In this document: positions 1-5,360 of the stretch, in pieces
How the letters are laid out: every line of letters begins with the position of its first letter
Numbering within the stretch: position 1 is the first letter of the stretch
NCBI GenBank assembly: GCA_005800405.1
Contig: SYFN01000207.1
Coordinates: 1 to 5,502, forward strand
Length of the DNA: 5,502 bases
From: Burkholderiales bacterium
GTDB taxonomy: Bacteria; Pseudomonadota; Gammaproteobacteria; Burkholderiales; Burkholderiaceae_D
Direction of reading: 5' to 3'
The notes under the pieces: model-generated
What the model was told of the DNA's origin: nothing
Seen by the model: only the letters and a program-made list of their open reading frames with translations
Database searches by the model: none
Program-made: the position numbers and the translations under genes

Positions 1-547
1 ATTTTGCGTTCTCCCCGACGATTGCGATTTTCTTGTAGCCGAGCTCGCCGATCACGAAACCTGAAATGTATTCAACCAGCGCTCGGGCCTGATGCGTTGC
101 ATTGATCGGTCCGACACGGAAAATGTATTTGTAGGTATCGTATTCGTTTTTTACTTTAGCCGTAATGCTCGGCGAGGCTGCACCGACACCCAGATAAATC
201 GTTTTTGATGCCGCAATATGCGGCAACTGTGCGAGCGTCACGCCGCTGGTGTAGCCACCCACCAGCAGATCGACTTTTTCGTCGTAAACCAGTTTCTTGA
301 TGGCGCTAATGCCAGTCTCGGGATTTTCGGTTTCGTCTGCCGTCACATACTCGACCTTGCGTCCAAGGATACCGCCTTTTTTGTTGATCTCGTCTACCGC
401 CATTTTGACGGCTGTGATGGTATCTCGACCCACTTGCAACTGAACCGAGGTGGGCACACCAATGCGCAAGGGCTTGCTCTCTTGTGCATGCAGCAGTGCA
501 TGCGAAAGACAAAAGCTCAGTGCAAGCATTTTCAAGACACGTTTCAT
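1..547 (-). CDS. Branched-chain amino acid-type ABC transporter substrate-binding protein, 3' partial
   Basis: Periplasmic solute-binding protein of the LivJ/LivK type (Peripla_BP_6 family), which captures a ligand and delivers it to an inner-membrane ABC permease. Only the first 182 residues are present; the gene leaves the left edge, and full members run to about 370-430 residues. Residues 1-21 form a signal peptide (KR, hydrophobic core, then LLHA before Q22); there is no lipobox cysteine. Diagnostic sequence follows: LRIGVP at 27-32, AVDEINKKGGILGRKVEYV at 50-68, DLLVGGYTSGVTLAQLP at 93-109, and GAASPSIT at 122-129, the usual landmarks of the N-terminal lobe. The ATG at 547 has AGGAG five bases upstream (553-557). 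The gene follows the NIPSNAP gene after 44 nt on the same strand, so the two are probably co-transcribed. The family is clear. The ligand is not: many family members bind aromatic acids, amides or other organic acids rather than leucine, and no permease or ATPase gene is in view. Confidence 0.9.
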   Translation of the reverse strand, partial: MKRVLKMLALSFCLSHALLHAQESKPLRIGVPTSVQLQVGRDTITAVKMAVDEINKKGGILGRKVEYVTADETENPETGISAIKKLVYDEKVDLLVGGYTSGVTLAQLPHIAASKTIYLGVGAASPSITAKVKNEYDTYKYIFRVGPINATHQARALVEYISGFVIGELGYKKIAIVGENAK

Positions 548-552
548 GGGGT

Positions 553-557
553 CTCCT
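553..557 (-). promoter_or_regulatory. Ribosome binding site of the binding-protein gene
   Basis: Read on the minus strand, AGGAG lies five bases before the ATG at 547. It is a near-consensus Shine-Dalgarno element and fixes the start of the periplasmic binding protein just ahead of its signal peptide. Confidence 0.8.
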
Positions 558-591
558 GTGATTTGTGTTCGGGCCGAGCAACCAATTGCGT

Positions 592-909
592 TTACAGAGG
601 AAAAAAGTCCACGGGTTTCATTAACTTGTTTTGCTGACTTTCCAGTGCGCCGAGCTCAGCGCTTTTTTTCACATAACTCAGCCATTCGGGGTCAACCCAA
701 AGGCCGGCACGACGCTCCTCGCGATCGGCCGCATTTTTGTAGCACCAGATATGAATGTACTCATTGGGATTGCCGGTCTCGCAGGCGGCATACAGCAAAG
801 GCATACCGAGGTGACGCACTTGGGGACCCTTGCCCAGCTTTTCATAAAGGTCCAAGTGAGCCTTGAGGGTTCCAGGCTTGCACACATAGGTCCTGACATC
901 CAGTAGCAT
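592..909 (-). CDS. NIPSNAP family protein
   Basis: A 105-residue protein of the NIPSNAP family, a small ferredoxin-like (dimeric alpha/beta barrel) fold. Bacterial members are single-domain and cytoplasmic, and their biochemical role is largely unknown. Typical features are visible: RTYVCKPGTLKAHLDLYEKLG at the N-terminus (from residue 6), YIHIWCYKNAADREERRAGL at 51-70, DPEWLSYV at 73-80, and the characteristic C-terminal KPVDFFPL at 98-105. No signal peptide or membrane segment is seen. The start is the ATG at 909, preceded on its strand by an AGGGGA purine block ending about seven bases upstream. The frame stays open further upstream, to an ATG at 1179, but that stretch is AT-rich, resembles no NIPSNAP sequence and would put a long unrelated extension on a protein that already has its normal length. 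It precedes the substrate-binding-protein gene by 44 nt, so a shared transcript and a link to the imported compound are likely; the link is inference. Confidence 0.88.
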   Translation of the reverse strand: MLLDVRTYVCKPGTLKAHLDLYEKLGKGPQVRHLGMPLLYAACETGNPNEYIHIWCYKNAADREERRAGLWVDPEWLSYVKKSAELGALESQQNKLMKPVDFFPL

Positions 910-1228
910 CAAGATATCCCCTAGTATTTTTATATAACTTCTCAGCCAGGCCGGAAGTGTTTTATCAAGCTTATTATTCCACGGTTTTTTCGCGATGGAT
1001 AGCAATGCGTAAACGGTATTCGATCGCGTTTTGTTTTTATAAACTTTGTATATCGGTAGATTAAAACACCAGAACGATTGTTGCGATGCAGCGGATATTC
1101 TGCAATCATCAGCGGCAGACTGTTTGCGCATGCAACGTGCGCGGCGGCGCTCAAAAATGGGACTGTCCGGACTCAACAAACAGGATCAACTGACGAATGA
1201 CTATTCTGGACTCATCGGATGCTTGAAA
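910..1228. other. Divergent intergenic region with AT-rich half; no gene seen
   Basis: These 319 bases separate the minus-strand NIPSNAP gene from the plus-strand small secreted-protein gene, so they should carry the promoters of both units. The half next to the NIPSNAP gene (about 910-1065) is clearly AT-rich. It includes TATA-like blocks at 923-937 and 1034-1054 that could serve as -10 regions, but I could not pair either with a convincing -35 box. A short inverted repeat, TGCAG/CTGCA (1087-1091 and 1100-1104, 8-nt spacer), lies centrally and could be a protein-binding site or chance. Both flanking reading frames stay open into this region, but the extensions show no recognisable protein sequence and I do not call them genes. 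Confidence 0.55.
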
Positions 1229-1555
1229 ATGATTTTTAAAATGAAAACAATAGTCTTCTCTCTGACCCTGATCGTTTTGTGGTGCGGCACAGCACATGCG
1301 GATTACCGCCGCTATTGTGATTCCGTATCCACCAATGCCGAGTCCTTCGCTGAAGAACGAAAAAGAGGCCGCACCAAAAAGCAAGTTCAGGAAAACGCTC
1401 GGCTCGTGGCTCAGCAGCGCGAGCTGGATCCCAGCGTGCTGGAGGCATGGTATGCGGAGATCGAGTGGGTCTTCAGCGGCGCTCAAAAACGCTACGGACC
1501 GGTCGCCAGCCGTCAGCGGCGCTTCGACGAATGCCTATCCCAAGAAGGCAAGTAA
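1229..1555 (+). CDS. Small secreted two-cysteine protein of unknown function
   Basis: I do not recognise this 108-residue protein with confidence. It has a clear export signal: MKT, hydrophobic residues IVFSLTLIVLWC, and TAHA before D25, so cleavage is probably after residue 24. The mature part of about 84 residues is charged and predicted to be mostly helical, with R/K-rich and E-rich stretches around 41-60. It holds exactly two cysteines, near its two ends (C30 and C102), suggesting a disulfide that closes the helices in the periplasm. The pattern of an N-terminal Cys followed by Ala-rich helix and an R-x-G-R turn resembles uncharacterised small exported proteins of betaproteobacteria. The ATG at 1229 is preferred because GGA lies about nine bases upstream; the ATG at 1241 is equally compatible with the signal peptide. 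It is followed after 3 nt by the hydrolase gene, so a shared transcript is likely. A role as partner or chaperone of the hydrolase is speculation. Confidence 0.72.
   Translation: MIFKMKTIVFSLTLIVLWCGTAHADYRRYCDSVSTNAESFAEERKRGRTKKQVQENARLVAQQRELDPSVLEAWYAEIEWVFSGAQKRYGPVASRQRRFDECLSQEGK
1542..1548 (+). promoter_or_regulatory. Ribosome binding site for the GTG-start hydrolase
   Basis: AAGAAGG lies inside the last codons of the small secreted-protein gene, ten bases before the GTG at 1559. It supports translation from this non-ATG start. The next in-frame ATG is not reached until residue 143, past the oxyanion HG motif, so an ATG start is impossible for a complete enzyme. Confidence 0.6.
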
Positions 1556-1558
1556 AGC

Positions 1559-2653
1559 GTGATTTTTTCCACCTTCCGTTTGCGGGCCGCCTGCCAGTTC
1601 ACCCTGGTCATCACGGGCTTGGCAAGTGCAAGCACAATCCCTGCCGCGCCGCTCTCTCCCACAGAGCAATCTCTGCTGAAACAATACAGTCCTGCCGCTT
1701 GGGAAGCGCGGCGTCGTTACCGCGACATCGCTGTCGACACGGTGGGCAGCGGCGAGACACGCGCCTATGTGTTCCGACCTGAAGCCCGCTCATTGAATGG
1801 CTTGCCGCTGGTCTTGTTCCTGCACGGCTGGCGAGGCACAAATCCAAAAAATTTTGGTGGCCTGATTGATCTTCTGGTGCGCAGTGGTGCTGTTGTGATT
1901 TACCCAGTGTATCAGGGCGAAGGCGAGAAAACCTCACCGCAAATAATCACCACGAATGCAGCACAAGGCGTTCGCGACGCGATGGATATGCTGCGACAAT
2001 CCCACCCGCAGCTCATCGACGAGGATAAAACCCTGTACTGGGGTTTTTCCATGGGTGCTTCCATCTCGACAAATTTTGCGACCCGACACGCCGAGCTTGG
2101 CATACCCGCACCGCGCGCCGTGTTACTGGTCGCACCCGGCGATGCGTATCACGTCGTACACGGTAGCGAATCAGCATCCATCGTGGCGCGACTTGAATCA
2201 TTTCCACCGACACTGCCGGTTTTTCTGGTGAGCGGTGCGGCTGATACCAGCATCGGCGTCCCGACAGCGCGCGCATGGGCAGCGCGTCTGTGCCACCTGC
2301 CCCGATCCCACCGGGCCTTGTTACTGCTTCCCTCGCACTCGGATGGGGGACAGCAAATCAGTTCGGCCCACGGCTCGCCGGGCGCGCCAGACAGCCGATT
2401 TGATTTTCCGGATTCGACGGCGAATGTCACCAAGCGCATCGCAGGTCGCGACGGTTTCGAGAGCTCAGGTTCACTGAACGTACTGGATTTCCACGGCTAC
2501 TGGCGTATCACGATGGCGATATTTGATTACGTGGCCGGTGGTGCTTACCCGACAGCGCTGTTTACACCCCAATCGCCGGACAATCGCTTCCTGGGTGTCT
2601 GGCCTTCAGGTAAACCCTATGCAGCGGCTATCGAAGAGGAAGTGTGCAACTGA
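1559..2653 (+). CDS. Secreted alpha/beta hydrolase (esterase-like)
   Basis: A 364-residue exported serine hydrolase of the alpha/beta-hydrolase superfamily. Residues 1-24 are a likely signal peptide (FRLR, hydrophobic core, ASA before S25), so it should act in the periplasm or outside the cell. The core starts with strand LPLVLFLHGWRG (82-93), whose HG supplies the oxyanion hole. The nucleophile elbow is GFSMGAS (162-168) with Ser164 in a G-x-S-x-G context. Asp229 in SGAADTSIGVP (225-235) is the likely acid, and His260 in LLPSHSDGG (256-264) the likely base. A second candidate histidine is H312 in LDFHGYW. The order nucleophile-acid-histidine is standard. The C-terminal 100 residues (after 265) are longer than in a minimal dienelactone-hydrolase fold. 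Start is GTG, three bases after the stop of the preceding gene, with AAGAAGG upstream, so the two genes are probably one operon. Substrate cannot be told from sequence; carboxylester, polyester or peptide hydrolysis are all possible. Confidence 0.85.
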   Translation: MIFSTFRLRAACQFTLVITGLASASTIPAAPLSPTEQSLLKQYSPAAWEARRRYRDIAVDTVGSGETRAYVFRPEARSLNGLPLVLFLHGWRGTNPKNFGGLIDLLVRSGAVVIYPVYQGEGEKTSPQIITTNAAQGVRDAMDMLRQSHPQLIDEDKTLYWGFSMGASISTNFATRHAELGIPAPRAVLLVAPGDAYHVVHGSESASIVARLESFPPTLPVFLVSGAADTSIGVPTARAWAARLCHLPRSHRALLLLPSHSDGGQQISSAHGSPGAPDSRFDFPDSTANVTKRIAGRDGFESSGSLNVLDFHGYWRITMAIFDYVAGGAYPTALFTPQSPDNRFLGVWPSGKPYAAAIEEEVCN

Positions 2654-2804
2654 GTATGACACCGAGCATTGGATTTTGGGTCGGATATCAACATCATGGC
2701 GTCATTTGACGCTATTCGGAAAAATAAAAACATGGGATCCCGCGTCTTTTGATTCATGCTGGGGCTGCCTCATCATGACCGGCTTCAGCTCGGCACAGAC
2801 TGCT
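2654..2804. other. Convergent intergenic gap
   Basis: The gap between two converging genes is expected to hold transcription stops. It contains one perfect small hairpin (2699-2712) and, on the minus strand, a T-rich run (2721-2731, TTTTTATTTTT) just downstream of a GGGATCCC palindrome (2734-2741). The palindrome cannot form a real stem because it leaves no room for a loop, so a classical rho-independent terminator is not demonstrated for either direction. Confidence 0.4.
2699..2712. terminator. Possible terminator hairpin between converging genes
   Basis: GCGTCATTTGACGC is a perfect inverted repeat: a five-base-pair stem with an ATTT loop, extendable by one wobble and one T-A pair on the outside. 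It sits 46 bases past the hydrolase stop and about 90 bases past the SGNH gene stop. There is no T-tract directly after it in either direction, so it may only be a weak or rho-assisted stop, or chance. Confidence 0.25.
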
Positions 2805-3866
2805 TCATGTACCCGCTGACACGCGTTGCATCCAGCCTGAAATCGCCGGCAGCAAATAAGCGGCACCCTCCTCGCTGAGATGAATGCCATCGTCAGCACG
2901 CAAACGTACCAGCTTGCCGCGCTGATCCTGACGATACTGCTCGAAACTGCCACCGCTTCCTGCGATATAGGTGTTGGGATCTATCCAGGTGATTTGAGGG
3001 AATTCAGCCACGACCTCCTTCACCAGCACATTGATCGAGGCCATACGACGCGAAAAGGCGTTCTCGCGCATCACCGGCATGCCTATCCACAGCACATGGG
3101 CGCCATCACGCGTCAGCAGCTTCGCGAAATCACGTACTCTTTCTGCATACATCTGCTTCCACGTGGGCGTACCGAATGCAACCACATGACGCTCTACCTG
3201 AAAATTTTGTGCGTCATTGGCACCAATAGCGCAAATAACCAACCCAGGTCGTGCGGCACCAATCATCTGAGGATACTGAGCCGGCCAATTGAAAACATCC
3301 GGCCGACCCAGGCCGGTCCCGGATCGATACGCGCGAACCAGACGCGCACCATTTTCACGCGTTATGTTGCGACGTAAAACCGGTGCCAGACCCACCGCCA
3401 TCATGGAGTCGCCCACCAACACCACCTGCTTCGATGGCTGATCGATTGGCACTACTGCCTTCGGTTCGGCTACCTTCGTTGCGGATGAAATTTTCTGATC
3501 TGGATCGGCAGGAGATTCGCGCTTGGCTTCGCGCGTTTCTGTTATAACTGCGGCAGTAGATTCGGGTATTTGCGGCCTTGTGGGCGGCGTGGTCGCCACG
3601 CTCGGCAGGTCCTCAGTTGCAGGTATGAGCGCAGTCGACCAGCGCTCACGCAGATCGAGCGCCAGACGTCGGGGCGCATCAAGATGCAAGCCTGTCACGA
3701 TTCGCTGCCATGTTTGCGTCACTGGCTGAGCCACATCACGCAATGCACCCACATCCAGCCGCTCTGCCCACACGACCAGACCGGACGCTTCGAGCAACAA
3801 CGTAATCAGCAATGCCGATGCCAGCGCGCGAATGACCTGAGTGATGGAAGCAGCGCGGGTCATCAT
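2805..3866 (-). CDS. Membrane-anchored SGNH hydrolase-fold protein, DUF459 family
   Basis: A 353-residue inner-membrane-anchored periplasmic protein. Residues 11-35 are a hydrophobic signal anchor. Residues about 80-145 form a Pro/Thr/Ala/Lys-rich linker of low complexity. Residues 147-350 are an SGNH domain. Block I is VVLVGDSMM with Ser154, the glycine block is SGTGLGRPDVFNWP (182-195), block III is AIGANDAQNF (213-222) with Asn217, and the catalytic pair is in ADDGIHLS (324-331; Asp326, His329). FGTPTWKQMY and LWIGMPVM are also typical of DUF459. All catalytic positions are intact, so it should be an active esterase or acyltransferase. It likely works with the MBOAT encoded upstream, as AlgJ/AlgX, PatB or DltD do with theirs. 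Its ATG overlaps the MBOAT stop by one base (TGATG), a second ATG follows at once, and no Shine-Dalgarno is visible, so translation is probably coupled. The open frame continues to 4043, but that part lies inside the MBOAT gene and is rejected. Confidence 0.9.
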   Translation of the reverse strand: MMTRAASITQVIRALASALLITLLLEASGLVVWAERLDVGALRDVAQPVTQTWQRIVTGLHLDAPRRLALDLRERWSTALIPATEDLPSVATTPPTRPQIPESTAAVITETREAKRESPADPDQKISSATKVAEPKAVVPIDQPSKQVVLVGDSMMAVGLAPVLRRNITRENGARLVRAYRSGTGLGRPDVFNWPAQYPQMIGAARPGLVICAIGANDAQNFQVERHVVAFGTPTWKQMYAERVRDFAKLLTRDGAHVLWIGMPVMRENAFSRRMASINVLVKEVVAEFPQITWIDPNTYIAGSGGSFEQYRQDQRGKLVRLRADDGIHLSEEGAAYLLPAISGWMQRVSAGT

Positions 3867-5281
3867 CAAAATTGAAAATAAATGAAGGGCGCCGGTGCGC
3901 TGGGACCAAGGACTTCGATCATGGTCAGCGACATGGCAAACAAGGCACCCAGTACCACCGCGGGCATGCGCATGCCCATGAGCTGCGCTCGCAACAAGAC
4001 GCGCGACGGCAAGTAATGCATACCTATACCCATCAGCATACACAGCAGCATCCCGGGCGCCAAGTCCCAGTGCCAGCTGCCAGTACCGAGTTGTTCAATC
4101 ACTGTGAAGGCCTGAGAAAGATCAGCAGCACGGAAGAAAATCCAGCCAACACACACCGCATGAAATAGTAAAAAGCGCGATGCATAGCGCCACTGCGTTG
4201 TGTCACGCCATCCGTCATGACCCCTCGCGTACCAGTAATTGTCCCAGATCCGGTGTACCGCCAAAAGCATACCGTGCCAGAACCCCCATACGACGAAATT
4301 CCATGCAGCGCCGTGCCAGAGCCCACCAAGCAGCATGGTGATAAACAGATTGCGTATATTCAGCCACTCGCCCTGACGCGAGCCACCCAGTGGAATGAAC
4401 AGATACTCGCGCAACCAGGTGGACAAAGAAATATGCCACCGCCGCCAGAATTCCTGCGGCGATGCGCTGCGATAGGGGTTGTCGAAGTTATCCGGAAAAC
4501 GATAACCCAACAGCAGCGCACAGCCAATGGCAATATCGGTGTACCCGGAAAAATCACAATAGATCTGGGCTGCATAGCCGTAAATCCCAAGCAGCACCTG
4601 GCTTGCACTAAAGCTTTGCGGATTTGCAAAAACATCATCAACCATCAAGGTGGCCAGACTGTTGGCGATAACCACTTTCTTGAAGAGTCCGATCGCAATC
4701 AACAGCAATGCTCGCGATGTTTCGATGCGCGAGGGGTCAGGCGCTTTTTGTAGCTGCGGCATTAAGCTTGAGGCACGCAGAATCGGCCCTGCGATCAACT
4801 GCGGGAAAAATGCCACATAAAGCAGAACATCTTCAAGCGATGGAGCACGCTCGAGTTTGCCTCGCCATACATCGATCATCAGCGAAATCGCGTGAAAACT
4901 CATGAACGAGATACCCAGCGGCAGAATGGATGAGGTGACGGACACCTGCAGCTCAACACCAAAGCCGTTGGCGAGATTGAGAAAATTCTGCAAAAAGAAA
5001 GCCAGGTACTTGTACCAACCCAGCGTCAGCAGACAAGCGACGATGCCACCGATGAGCCAGTGACGCTTGTACTTGCCCTGCTCTATGCCTTTCGCCGCAA
5101 CCCAGCCATACAAGGATATGGTGAACAGCAGCGGAAGAAAATGCCAATCCCAAAAGCCATAGAAAAAATAGCTCAGTACCAGCAGCACACGCTTGTGTGT
5201 CACATGGTGTCGCACCGTTCCCCAGGCCAGCGCGAAAGCAAGCAAAAAGAACAAGGCGAATTCAACCGTGGGGAAAAGCAT
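3866..5281 (-). CDS. AlgI-like MBOAT family membrane O-acyltransferase
   Basis: A 471-residue polytopic inner-membrane protein of the MBOAT family, AlgI branch; the length is that of a full AlgI. These proteins take an acyl group, usually acetyl, from a cytoplasmic donor and pass it across the membrane for O-acylation of a secreted polymer or cell-wall component. Roughly ten to twelve hydrophobic segments are seen, starting at residues 6-22 and 32-60. Family landmarks are the N-terminal SYFFYGFWDWHFLPLL (37-52), LPLGISFMSFHAISLMIDV (120-138), FFPQLIAGPILR (158-169), YCDFSGYTDIAIG (241-253), and FWRRWHISLSTWLREYLFIP (278-297) with conserved His283. The MBOAT active-site histidine is His323 in GGLWHGAAWNFVVWG (319-333). 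The ATG at 5281 is the only start that keeps the first membrane helix, although no clear Shine-Dalgarno precedes it. The partner SGNH gene overlaps its stop codon. The acceptor is unknown because no alginate, cellulose or other polymer genes are in the window, so the name algI is not assigned. Confidence 0.93.
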   Translation of the reverse strand: MLFPTVEFALFFLLAFALAWGTVRHHVTHKRVLLVLSYFFYGFWDWHFLPLLFTISLYGWVAAKGIEQGKYKRHWLIGGIVACLLTLGWYKYLAFFLQNFLNLANGFGVELQVSVTSSILPLGISFMSFHAISLMIDVWRGKLERAPSLEDVLLYVAFFPQLIAGPILRASSLMPQLQKAPDPSRIETSRALLLIAIGLFKKVVIANSLATLMVDDVFANPQSFSASQVLLGIYGYAAQIYCDFSGYTDIAIGCALLLGYRFPDNFDNPYRSASPQEFWRRWHISLSTWLREYLFIPLGGSRQGEWLNIRNLFITMLLGGLWHGAAWNFVVWGFWHGMLLAVHRIWDNYWYARGHDGWRDTTQWRYASRFLLFHAVCVGWIFFRAADLSQAFTVIEQLGTGSWHWDLAPGMLLCMLMGIGMHYLPSRVLLRAQLMGMRMPAVVLGALFAMSLTMIEVLGPSAPAPFIYFQF

Positions 5282-5298
5282 GAGCGTGACTTATCGAG

Positions 5299-5328
5299 GT
5301 GTGCAGCAAATCATAGCCACAAGCACAC
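5299..5328. promoter_or_regulatory. Inverted repeat GTGTGC/GCACAC around a candidate -10 box
   Basis: GTGTGC (5299-5304) and GCACAC (5323-5328) form a perfect six-base inverted repeat with an 18-base spacer. The candidate minus-strand -10 hexamer of the acyltransferase gene (5310-5315) sits at its centre. This geometry would suit a dimeric repressor, but a repeat this short can arise by chance. Confidence 0.25.
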
Positions 5329-5339
5329 AAAAAATTTAA
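5310..5339 (-). promoter_or_regulatory. Candidate promoter of the acyltransferase-SGNH unit
   Basis: On the minus strand, TATGAT (5310-5315) matches the -10 consensus at five of six positions and would give a leader of about 20 bases before the ATG at 5281. The -35 side is weak: a TTAAAT-like hexamer about 18 bases upstream lies in the A/T-tract at 5329-5358, which could act as an UP-like element. The call rests mainly on the -10 box and the position. Confidence 0.35.
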
Positions 5340-5360
5340 TAAAATTTGAAAAATTATTCA

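Noticed and set aside
485..547. Lipoprotein signal on the binding protein
   Set aside because: Cys13 lies inside the hydrophobic core in the context ALSFC, not in a lipobox; an ordinary signal peptidase I site after residue 21 fits better.
218..637. 139-residue plus-strand open frame
   Set aside because: It is antisense to the binding-protein gene, whose protein sequence is unmistakable; the antisense product shows no recognisable family features.
910..1179. N-terminal extension of the NIPSNAP frame back to an ATG at 1179 (a 195-residue product)
   Set aside because: The extension has no resemblance to NIPSNAP, lies in AT-rich intergenic DNA, and the internal ATG at 909 has a purine-rich ribosome binding site and gives a normal family length.
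1046..1228. Upstream extension of the small secreted-protein frame to ATGs at 1046 or 1157
   Set aside because: It would bury the signal peptide about 60 or about 25 residues into the protein; the starts at 1229 or 1241 put it at the N-terminus.
2149..2439. Minus-strand open frame inside the hydrolase gene
   Set aside because: Overlaps the catalytic region of the hydrolase, is rich in Arg/Pro/Ser as typical for a GC-driven shadow frame, and has no ribosome binding site that I can see.
2734..2741. GGGATCCC next to a T-rich run as a minus-strand terminator
   Set aside because: A continuous 8-base palindrome leaves at most two stem pairs once a loop is allowed, so it is not a real terminator stem.
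3867..4043. Extension of the SGNH frame upstream to an ATG at 4043
   Set aside because: It lies wholly inside the well-supported acyltransferase gene in another frame, and the ATG at 3866 is positioned for coupled translation.
4217..4753. 178-residue plus-strand open frame inside the acyltransferase region
   Set aside because: Antisense to conserved MBOAT motifs; no recognisable protein features.
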